Shown: in pieces, positions 8,204 through 15,863 of the stretch | How the letters are laid out: every line of letters begins with the position of its first letter | Numbering within the stretch: the stretch's first letter is position 1 | Source of the DNA: Mycobacterium sp. DL440 | GTDB lineage: Bacteria; Actinomycetota; Actinomycetes; Mycobacteriales; Mycobacteriaceae | Assembly: GCF_011745145.1 (NCBI RefSeq) | Contig: NZ_CP050191.1 | Span: forward strand, 5,844,473 to 5,908,472 | DNA: 64,000 bases | Direction: 5' to 3' | Notes under the pieces: model-generated | What the model was told of the DNA's origin: nothing | Databases searched by the model: none | What the model saw: the letters and a program-made list of their open reading frames with translations, nothing else | Program-made: the position numbers and the translations under genes

Positions 8204-9926
8204 ACGAAGCGTCTACTGGGACGAACCCGAGTGCACTCCAGTCGGATTCGTCGGGCAGTGACCCCGAGTCGATGACGACGGCGGTGGCACTGCCTGTCCC
8301 GGCGTCGATGTCGACGGTCTGACCCGCGTCGCCGTACGTGCCGTTGCAGTCGCTCAGACACCGGCCCGTGACCGGATCGATGTTGCCCTCGAACATGTCG
8401 TTGACCCATCCGGCCATCAACCCTTGCACGCCGGGTGGGTTCTGCGGCTGCGGAATGCCCGCAACCAGATAGGCCGCCGCCTGGATCAGTGGGTTGCCAC
8501 CCAGCATGGAATCCATATGGACACCACCGTTGACCACGACCCCGATGAACGTCCCAGGTCTGGCCGCCGAGAGCTCGTCGTTCACCTTGCTGGTGGAGTT
8601 GAATGCGTTGCGTGGCGCACCGATCTCATAGACCGGCACATAGTCGGCAGGATCGTTGCCATTGCTGGCCTCGAGCTGATGGAGGCGGTCCATCGCGGCC
8701 GGCAGACTGCCCGAGGGAGGGACCCCGTCCAGCAGCACCACACCGGCGAGGTCGTTGGGTGCATCCTGTCCTTCGGAGCGGCGGGCGACCAACCCCTCGG
8801 CGTAGTAGCCGGCCACCCCGGGCGCGAAGCCGCCGCCCAGCGAATGGCCGACGAGCACGAATCGTTGTGGGACGGTGAAGCTCTCCTTACCGGCCTTCAA
8901 CGATGCGGTAGTCATACTGGCGTTCAGGGCTTCTCGGTCCTGGTCGAGAAAGAGCTGGGCGACCGCCTTGTGCATATTGTCCCCACCGAGCCACATGCCG
9001 CCGGCGGTGTACGGGTTGGACGTCACCGTGGTGACCACGACGACGCTGTTGGTGCGATCGGCCAGATAGGACGCGGTGTAGCTGTACATCGGGCCGGTGG
9101 CGATGAATCCGTGCTGGAGGTAGATCAGCCGGTCCGGCTGACCGTGCGTCGGGAAGTACCAGTCGGCGGGAACCTCGTTGCCCGGGGAAACCACCAGCGT
9201 CGAGCTGCTCACCTCGACCGAATCCCGAAGCCCGGGCGGCACGGTCGGTGGTCCGTCGACGGCTTGGATCAGCCCTCCGACCGCGTTGAACAACGCGGAC
9301 CCGACAGCGTTGACCACCGACTGCAAGCCGGATTGAATCAGATCGGGGAGCTGTGCGGGCGACGGCGCAGTCACGCCGACGCCGCTCGGTGAGGCCGCTG
9401 AAATCGTTTTCGGCACTTGAGAAATCGCGGTCAGCGGACTAGCCACGTCAGTGGCTGGTTTGCCGTGTTGGACCGGGTCGGCAGTCAGCGGTGCCAGGCG
9501 CTCACGTAGCTGTTTGTGTACCGCACTTCGCTGCGTCGACGGCGCGCGAAGCGGCGTCTGCTTGGCGGAGACCGGCAGTGCGTCAGATTCGCTGTCGTCC
9601 GGCGTGGCCGCTCGTTCCTGCCCGACCGCGTCCTTCCCGACCGCGTCCTGCCCGACGGCACGACGTACACGAGGTGCCGCGGAGCGTGCCGGATGATCGG
9701 CCCGCCTGAGGTGCGGTGTGACCCGTCGACTACCGGCGGGCGCGGAGTGGTCCGGCTTTGCGCTGCTGGTCGACGTCGACGTCGACGTCGACGTCTTCGC
9801 CGGACCGGGATGCGAATCGCCTGGGGAGTCTGCCTCGGCGTTGGCTGTGCCGGCGCCGGCGAGCAGCGCCGCCGATACTCCGGCGGTCAGCACACCGGCG
9901 CCTACCCACCCTGACAAGTACGCCAC
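8169..9926 (-). CDS. Secreted alpha/beta-hydrolase with disordered N-terminal region
   Basis: A 585-residue exported protein. Residues 1-31 form a signal peptide ending near GTANAEA. Residues 35-190 are Ser/Thr/Pro/Ala-rich and disordered, including an (ST)n run. The catalytic part from about residue 230 has the beta-strand LIYLQHGFIATG, nucleophile elbow GHSLGGGF and a late VNGGVHMDSM that may hold the histidine. Similar mycobacterial cell-wall hydrolases are esterases or lipases of unknown substrate. No neighbour suggests a pathway; it is convergent with the OsmC gene. Confidence 0.82.
   Translation of the reverse strand: MAYLSGWVGAGVLTAGVSAALLAGAGTANAEADSPGDSHPGPAKTSTSTSTSTSSAKPDHSAPAGSRRVTPHLRRADHPARSAAPRVRRAVGQDAVGKDAVGQERAATPDDSESDALPVSAKQTPLRAPSTQRSAVHKQLRERLAPLTADPVQHGKPATDVASPLTAISQVPKTISAASPSGVGVTAPSPAQLPDLIQSGLQSVVNAVGSALFNAVGGLIQAVDGPPTVPPGLRDSVEVSSSTLVVSPGNEVPADWYFPTHGQPDRLIYLQHGFIATGPMYSYTASYLADRTNSVVVVTTVTSNPYTAGGMWLGGDNMHKAVAQLFLDQDREALNASMTTASLKAGKESFTVPQRFVLVGHSLGGGFAPGVAGYYAEGLVARRSEGQDAPNDLAGVVLLDGVPPSGSLPAAMDRLHQLEASNGNDPADYVPVYEIGAPRNAFNSTSKVNDELSAARPGTFIGVVVNGGVHMDSMLGGNPLIQAAAYLVAGIPQPQNPPGVQGLMAGWVNDMFEGNIDPVTGRCLSDCNGTYGDAGQTVDIDAGTGSATAVVIDSGSLPDESDWSALGFVPVDASFIPRSVLSRWV
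9769..9795. repeat. GTCGAC tandem repeat
   Basis: Four and a half copies of the hexamer GTCGAC inside the secreted hydrolase gene. It encodes the alternating Ser-Thr run near residue 50. Because the unit is a multiple of three, copy-number change would alter linker length without a frameshift. Confidence 0.9.
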
Positions 9927-10016
9927 ATGTCCCCCTGGTACGCCGATCCGCGATTGGCTGGATGCTAACCGCGGAATCGGCCGCCGGATGAGGTTTTCGG
10001 TGTGTTGGCTACGAGT

Positions 10017-13000
10017 TCATCGATGGAGCCGACGCAGCTGGGCTGACGCCACCGACAACACCGCCAGGTCGGGATCGGCGGAGTCGAGAAACTCGTCCAG
10101 CGTGCGTTTGGCGCGGTCCAGGCGCGGCCGGTTGTAGGCCTCGAAGTCGCGGATGCTGCAAGCGGCCTGGTCACCCTCGAGCCCGTGCTTGGTGACGTCG
10201 ATCGTGAGATCGCGCAATGACCGGTACAGGTCCTCCCGAAGGGCAAGCCGGGCCTGGGCATGCCAGCGGCCACCCCGGGGAAGCGACGACACCGCCAGCA
10301 GTAGCCGATCCACCCCCAGCCGGTCCGACAGTTCGAAGTAGATCCTGGCCAGTTGGGCGGGGTCCTCTCCGTGGACGTGGGCAACCTCGATGATGTCCAG
10401 AAGGCTGAACGCATAGAGGGATTCGCTGATCCGGTGGGCGATGTTGCCTGGCACGCCGCGAGCCACCAGGTCGTCGTGTGCCGTCAAGACGGTTGCGCGC
10501 TCCTGGCCGCGTAGCATCGATCCGAGTTGTCCGTGCAGCATCGCCAGCTGGGTGCTGAATCGGGTGATCTCGGTGTCGATTTCGAGCGGTTGCGGCCGGT
10601 TGAGCAAGAACCATCGGGCGGCCCGGTCGAGAAGGCGCCGGCCTTCGATGACCATCGCATTCGTCAGCGCCGGCGAGAGGTCGGCGGCATAGATGTCGGA
10701 CCAGAGTGTGTCGAGGTCGAAAACCTCGGACACCACCGCGTGAGCCCGCACGATATCGGCTGGGGCTGCGCCGGTTTCCTCGGAGAGCCGGAACGCGAAG
10801 GTCAGCCCCGAGCTGGCCAGCACGCGGTTGACGATCGAGGTGGTGATGATCTCCCGACGGAGCGGATGCTCGGGCAGTGGCTCGCCGAGCTGGCGTCGCA
10901 ACGTCGGTGGGAAATACCGGGTCAGCAGCGCGACGAAGTATGGGCCGTCGAACATCTCGCAGGCGAGCAGGTCAGCCTTGAGGTCTAGCTTCACGTGTGC
11001 CATCAAGGTGGCCAGTTGTGGCGCGGCAAGGCCGCGACCGTCCTTGGCCAGGTCAGCGAATACCTCTGGGCTGGGCATATTTTCGCGGAATCGGTGTAAC
11101 CCGCGTCGGGCCTCCAGGTCCGCCGTCATCCGGGCGTGCACGTCGACCATCTGGGTTGCGTTGGAGCGGGCATCGCTGAGCAGACGATTGTGCGCCTGGT
11201 TGTTGGCCAGGACGAGCTGTGCCACTTCGTCGGTCATATCGGCCAGCAGCCGGTTGCGCCCGTCACCCGTGATCAGGCCGGACCGGGTGGCGGAGTCCAA
11301 CAGGACCTTGATGTTGACCTCGTGATCCGAGCAGTCCACTCCGGCCGCGTTGTCGATGGCATCGGTGTTCACCAGACCGCCGCGCCGGGCGTAGGCGATG
11401 CGGGCGCGTTGGGACAGCCCGAGGTTGCCGCCCTCGACGATCACCTGGGCTCGGACATCCTCGGCGTCCACCCGCACCGGATCGTTCACCTTGTCGGCGA
11501 TGTCGGAGTGCTGTTCGTCGCGGGCCTTGATGTAGGTGCCGATTCCACCGTTGAACAGCAGGTCCACCGGGGCGCGCAGGATATGGCTGATCAATTGGGT
11601 GGGAGTGAGCCGGATCTGGTCGTCGTCGATGCCGAGCGCGGCACGCATCTGCGGTGTGGTGGCAATGGTTTTCGCGGTCCGCGGCCACGCCCCTCCGCCC
11701 GGGCTGATCACAGAACGGTCGTAGTCATCCCACGACGACTGGGCCAGTTCGAACAGCCGTTGGCGTTCTTTGCGGGCCGGCACGGTATCGGGCTGGGGGT
11801 CGATGAAGATGTGCCGGTGATCGAATGCGGCCACCAGGCGCAGGCCGGGACGCAGCAGCATGCCGTTGCCGAAGACGTCCCCGCTCATGTCGCCGACGCC
11901 GACGGCGGTGAACTCATCGGCCGCCGAATCGATACCGAGCTCGGCGAGGTGAGTGTCGCCGCTGACCCAGGCACCGCGAGCGGTGATGCCCATCGCCTTG
12001 TGGTCGTAACCGGCCGAACCGCCGGAGGCAAAGGCGTCGCCCATCCAGTAACCGCGGTCGAGCGCCACCGCATTGGCGGAATCGGAGAATGTGGCGGTGC
12101 CCTTGTCCGCGGCCACCACCAGGTAGGGGTCGGGTCCGTCGTGGCACACCACGCCGCCGAAGCGGGGTTGATCTTCGGAATCTGAGGGGGCGGTCTTGTC
12201 GACCACGTCGAGCAGTGCGGCGATGAACTGCCGATAACTCCGCAGTCCCTGAACACGGGGTGACTGGCCCGCGGCGGGCCTGGCTTTGACGACGAACACG
12301 CCCTTGGCTCCGACCGGAACGATCATCGCGTTCTTGACAGCCTGTGCCTTCACCAGTCCCAGAACCTCGGTGCGGTAGTCGTCGTGGCGGTCGGACCAAC
12401 GGAGCCCGCCGCGGGCCACCAGCCCGAAGCGAAGATGCAGGCCCTCGAATTCCGGTGAGTACACGAAGATTTCGGAAAGCGGACGTGGCTGTGGCAGCTC
12501 GTCGACGGACTGGGCATCGAGTTTGTGGACCAGATAGGGCGCCCAGACGGTGAGGGCATCGGGCGCGAACGCGTTGGTGCGCACCGTGGCGTTGATCAGA
12601 TTGTGGTACGCGCGCAGGATCCGGTCGGCATCGATGTGCAGCACCTGATCGATCTCAGTGGCCACCTGCTGCTCGGCCTCTGCGATTCGGGAAATGCGGT
12701 GGGGGCTGTCGGCGGGTTGTTCGGTGCGGTCGAACCGGGCCTCGAACAGGTCCAGCAGTGCGCGCGTGGCCGTCGGGTTGTCCAGCAGGACCCGTTGGAT
12801 GCGCGTCTGGCCGTAGGGCATCGGCAGTTGTCGAAGGTACCGGCTGTAGCTGCGCAGCACGGTCACCTGTCGCCAGCTCAGCGCGGCCCGCAGTAGCAGC
12901 GCGTTGAATCCGTCGGATTCGACCCGGCCGGCCCACATCGCCCGGAACGTCTCGCGGATGCGATCGACGGTGTCGTCCTGCGGCTGGGCCACCGCGTCGA

Positions 13001-13328
13001 CGACGTCGGGACCGGGCTGCAAGAGCAGGTGGTAGACATGGCAGACCCGCCCGTCCGGCCTGGTCCAGGTACCCGCCTGTTCTTCCAGCACCTCCAGGTC
13101 CATGCTCTGCAGCGCGGGCAGCATCCGGCGCAGCGGAACCGGCTCGAGGGCGGCGAGCGCGAAGTTCAACCGGCCGTCCGCGGAGCCTGCCCAGTCCAGG
13201 TTCACCTCGACGGCATCGCCGATCAGATCGTTGAGCGCCTTGCCTTCCAGCAGCCGGTTGGGTACCACAACCCCGGCCTGCTGATCCTGCATGTCGGGCG
13301 CAATATGGTTGGCGCGCAACGAGTCCAC
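10017..13328 (-). CDS. NAD-specific glutamate dehydrogenase, short (about 120 kDa) class
   Basis: A 1103-residue enzyme converting L-glutamate to 2-oxoglutarate and ammonia with NAD. The catalytic core begins with GLRWSDRHDDYRTEVLGL, KAQAVKNAMIVPVGAKG and CHDGPDPY, then the dinucleotide-binding half with GVGDMSGDVFGNGML and VEGGNLGLSQRARI. The common bacterial L_180 form has about 1600 residues; this one lacks the long N-terminal regulatory part and fits the L_115 size class. M. smegmatis is known to carry both classes. The usual GAKGGF is GAKGVF here. It stands alone, with 158 bp upstream that show no obvious motif. Confidence 0.9.
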   Translation of the reverse strand: MDSLRANHIAPDMQDQQAGVVVPNRLLEGKALNDLIGDAVEVNLDWAGSADGRLNFALAALEPVPLRRMLPALQSMDLEVLEEQAGTWTRPDGRVCHVYHLLLQPGPDVVDAVAQPQDDTVDRIRETFRAMWAGRVESDGFNALLLRAALSWRQVTVLRSYSRYLRQLPMPYGQTRIQRVLLDNPTATRALLDLFEARFDRTEQPADSPHRISRIAEAEQQVATEIDQVLHIDADRILRAYHNLINATVRTNAFAPDALTVWAPYLVHKLDAQSVDELPQPRPLSEIFVYSPEFEGLHLRFGLVARGGLRWSDRHDDYRTEVLGLVKAQAVKNAMIVPVGAKGVFVVKARPAAGQSPRVQGLRSYRQFIAALLDVVDKTAPSDSEDQPRFGGVVCHDGPDPYLVVAADKGTATFSDSANAVALDRGYWMGDAFASGGSAGYDHKAMGITARGAWVSGDTHLAELGIDSAADEFTAVGVGDMSGDVFGNGMLLRPGLRLVAAFDHRHIFIDPQPDTVPARKERQRLFELAQSSWDDYDRSVISPGGGAWPRTAKTIATTPQMRAALGIDDDQIRLTPTQLISHILRAPVDLLFNGGIGTYIKARDEQHSDIADKVNDPVRVDAEDVRAQVIVEGGNLGLSQRARIAYARRGGLVNTDAIDNAAGVDCSDHEVNIKVLLDSATRSGLITGDGRNRLLADMTDEVAQLVLANNQAHNRLLSDARSNATQMVDVHARMTADLEARRGLHRFRENMPSPEVFADLAKDGRGLAAPQLATLMAHVKLDLKADLLACEMFDGPYFVALLTRYFPPTLRRQLGEPLPEHPLRREIITTSIVNRVLASSGLTFAFRLSEETGAAPADIVRAHAVVSEVFDLDTLWSDIYAADLSPALTNAMVIEGRRLLDRAARWFLLNRPQPLEIDTEITRFSTQLAMLHGQLGSMLRGQERATVLTAHDDLVARGVPGNIAHRISESLYAFSLLDIIEVAHVHGEDPAQLARIYFELSDRLGVDRLLLAVSSLPRGGRWHAQARLALREDLYRSLRDLTIDVTKHGLEGDQAACSIRDFEAYNRPRLDRAKRTLDEFLDSADPDLAVLSVASAQLRRLHR

Positions 13329-13486
13329 GGTGTGCTCTCCTCAATCGTCGTTGATCGATTCCGCCGGTTGCGTTCGACGGACGGACCAATCCTGTGGTGC
13401 GGAACACCGACGCGGAGAGTGCAAAGTGTCAGCGATCTGATGGTCGCCGTTACATTGTGTAATTCACTGGCCTGGGTCTCTGCGCC

Positions 13487-14551
13487 CTAACTCGCCGGTA
13501 CCACTCCCCGCGGCAGGATCAGCGGGAGATCGTTGTACGTGACGATCCCGGGTGCGGCGTTGATTACCGCGGGAATCGCGTTGATCGGGGGAGTGGCGGT
13601 CATGATGTGTCCGAGCACCATGAACTCCTCCAGGGTGGTGGCCTCGAAGTCCGGTGGCGGCAGGAAGCCGACCTTCATCGTCACGGTCGGGCGACCGGCC
13701 ACCTCGATCACCCAGCCATCCTGGTCGATCTGCCAATCCGGTTGCAGCGTCTGACCTTTGCGCCAGCGCAGGGTGAGCTCGACGCGGGTGGTGCCGCCGA
13801 TGATGCCCTTCCAGCTGACGAACACCCCCGCCACGCCGCCCGCCGGAATCGTCCACGAGCCGAGGTCGAGATCCTCTGTGGTCTGGGCGTATTCGGCGTC
13901 GCAGCGGACTTCGTCGAACTCGATTCCGAGCGCGTCACCGATCATCCGCACCGCCTCACCGAAGACCCCGGTGCCGTGGGCTGTCATGGACTGCAGGTCG
14001 GGATGATCGATGGGCTGGCCGAATCCCACCGGCTTCTCGGTTTCGGGTGAGTCGTAGAAGGTGGTGTCGGCGGCCTCGTTGACGGTGACCTTGTCCACCC
14101 GGTCGCAGATGCCGGCGGCCACGATGGCCAACTGGTTGACGTAGCCCGGGCTGATGCCCGATCCGAACATCGTCGAGCCTCCCTTGCGGCAGGCCTCGGC
14201 GATGCGGCCGCGGCCCTCGCCCTGGTTGTGTCCGGTGATGAATGAGGCCGTAGCTACGACATTAACTCCGGCGGAAAGGATTTCGACCAGTTCGTCGACG
14301 TCGATCCACATCGGGTTGTAGACGACAACGTCCGGTTTGAGGGCCAGTAGTGCCTGGACGTCATTGGTGGCGGCGACCCCGAGGGGTTCGATACCGACGA
14401 GCTCGCCGACATCCTTGCCGGCCTTGTCCGGTGACCAGGCGTAGCAGCCGACCAGCTCCAGGGTCGGGTTCCGGGCGATGGCGGCCACCGAACTTTTGCC
14501 GACGTTTCCCGTCGTCCACTGGACAACTCGGTATGGAGAAGTTTGTGACAT
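13487..14551 (-). CDS. NAD(P)-dependent dehydrogenase, dihydrodipicolinate-reductase-like
   Basis: A 354-residue Rossmann oxidoreductase of the mycobacterial family annotated as dihydrodipicolinate-reductase-like or amine dehydrogenase. The N-terminus RVVQWTTGNVGKSSVAAIARN carries the nucleotide-binding turn; a mid-region GSGISPGYVNQL and C-terminal HIMTATPPINAIPAV are typical of the family. The start is the ATG at 14551 because AAGGGAG lies eight bases upstream; the frame itself opens further out. It is divergent from a TetR gene 101 bp away. The substrate is unknown. Confidence 0.83.
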   Translation of the reverse strand: MSQTSPYRVVQWTTGNVGKSSVAAIARNPTLELVGCYAWSPDKAGKDVGELVGIEPLGVAATNDVQALLALKPDVVVYNPMWIDVDELVEILSAGVNVVATASFITGHNQGEGRGRIAEACRKGGSTMFGSGISPGYVNQLAIVAAGICDRVDKVTVNEAADTTFYDSPETEKPVGFGQPIDHPDLQSMTAHGTGVFGEAVRMIGDALGIEFDEVRCDAEYAQTTEDLDLGSWTIPAGGVAGVFVSWKGIIGGTTRVELTLRWRKGQTLQPDWQIDQDGWVIEVAGRPTVTMKVGFLPPPDFEATTLEEFMVLGHIMTATPPINAIPAVINAAPGIVTYNDLPLILPRGVVPAS

Positions 14552-14652
14552 CGCAGCGGCTCCCTTGCTCGGTTTCGGGCATTTTTCCACGACCGTGAGA
14601 AAAAAGGAAGAGTGGTGCGTCGGCGGCGTCCCGAGGAACTAGAATTGCCCCT

Positions 14653-15321
14653 GTGACCACCGGAGACGCGCCCCGTCGGGGGCGGGGACGTCCACCGCGC
14701 ATCGATCAGCAGCGGATCGTCGCCGCGGCACGCGCCCTGCCCCCGGGTGCGCTGACGATGCAGGCGGTCGCCGATGAGCTCGGGGTGGACCGCACCACGT
14801 TGCACTACTACGTCGGTGATCGCGACGGCCTGCTCGAGCTGGTTGTGGCCGATCTGTTCGAGACCGAGTTGCGCTCGATCAAGTTGCCCGAAAATGCGAG
14901 CTGGCAGGAGATTCTGCGGGCCTACGGCAGCGCGATCCGCCAGGGCGTACTCAAACTCGGAGTGACGGCCACGAGTTTCCGGTTGAGTGGTACCGGTGGG
15001 GCGGCGAGCCTCGCGTTGGCTGAGCAGGTACTGCGGGCTCTGGCCGCCGGGGGATTCGGTACCGACGACGCCGGGCGGGTGCTCACCCTGGTATCCGGGC
15101 TCGCGATGTCGGCCGCGCACGATGTGCTGGGTTCAGCCGAGTCTCGCCTGCACCATCAGACGCCCGAGGTGGTCCGCGTTCTGAAAGACCTTCCGTCGAG
15201 CGACTTTCCGCTGCTCAGCGGCGTGGTAGCCGCTCGCGGCGCCGATGCGACGGCGGCTCAGGATTTCGACTTCAACCTCGACATAGTGATTGCCGGCCTC
15301 GAGCGGTTTCTGGCCGGATAA
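14653..15321 (+). CDS. TetR family regulator upstream of mmpS-mmpL
   Basis: A 222-residue repressor starting at GTG with no visible ribosome site, so possibly leaderless. It has a basic N-terminal arm (RRGRGRPPRI) and HTH AVADELGVDRTTLHYYVGDRDGLLEL. It is divergent from the dehydrogenase at 14551 and lies 113 bp before the mmpS-mmpL pair on the same strand, with a palindrome in the gap. Control of the transporter, of the dehydrogenase, or both is possible. Confidence 0.87.
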   Translation: MTTGDAPRRGRGRPPRIDQQRIVAAARALPPGALTMQAVADELGVDRTTLHYYVGDRDGLLELVVADLFETELRSIKLPENASWQEILRAYGSAIRQGVLKLGVTATSFRLSGTGGAASLALAEQVLRALAAGGFGTDDAGRVLTLVSGLAMSAAHDVLGSAESRLHHQTPEVVRVLKDLPSSDFPLLSGVVAARGADATAAQDFDFNLDIVIAGLERFLAG

Positions 15322-15349
15322 GTACCGAGTCGTCGGCCGAGCCTGCCTC

Positions 15350-15362
15350 GAGTACAGTACTC
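15350..15362. promoter_or_regulatory. Short palindrome upstream of mmpS
   Basis: GAGTAC-A-GTACTC, a perfect 13-bp palindrome 73 bp before the mmpS start. It is a candidate operator for one of the two TetR proteins that flank this operon; the size is small for TetR, so confidence is moderate. Confidence 0.45.
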
Positions 15363-15434
15363 AGCATCCTCTTAGGCGGAACCGGAGTTCCGTCTGGGTT
15401 AATTGCGAGAGTGTCATATCGGGGAGGTGCAACG

Positions 15435-15863
15435 GTGTTCAGGTTGCTCAAAAAGGCGTGGATACCGCTGGTGCTGGTGGTCGTCGTCGCTCTGGGCGCA
15501 TATGCGATCCTTCGAATTCGGGGCACCGGGCAGAACGAACCGAACTTGGCGGAGGGCTCCGGAATTACCGAGAACTTCAATCCGAAACACATCAAGTACG
15601 AGATCACCGGGTCCGGGGGGACGGCGAACATCAACTATCTCGACGAGTACGGTCAACCCAACCTCATCGAAAATGCCCCGCTGCCATGGTCTTTCACGAT
15701 CGTGACGACGCTCCCGTCCATGTCGGCCAACATCATGGCCCAGGGTGAGAGCGACGTCAGCGGTCTTGGATGCCGGGTGACCGTCGATGACGACGTGCGC
15801 GACGACCGGACGAGTACCGACACCTTCAAACCATTCATCTACTGCTTGGTGAAATCCGTATGA
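15435..15863 (+). CDS. MmpS family membrane protein (first pair)
   Basis: A 142-residue accessory subunit of an RND-type MmpL exporter. It has one N-terminal transmembrane helix (LKKAWIPLVLVVVVALGAYA) and a periplasmic beta domain with the family ends IKYEITGSGGTANINYLD, LPWSFTIVTTLPS and YCLVKSV. I start it at the GTG at 15435 because GGGGAGGT sits six bases upstream; an earlier in-frame GTG at 15411 lacks one. Its stop overlaps the mmpL start (ATGA). MmpS proteins stabilise MmpL and bridge toward the outer envelope. Confidence 0.92.
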   Translation: MFRLLKKAWIPLVLVVVVALGAYAILRIRGTGQNEPNLAEGSGITENFNPKHIKYEITGSGGTANINYLDEYGQPNLIENAPLPWSFTIVTTLPSMSANIMAQGESDVSGLGCRVTVDDDVRDDRTSTDTFKPFIYCLVKSV

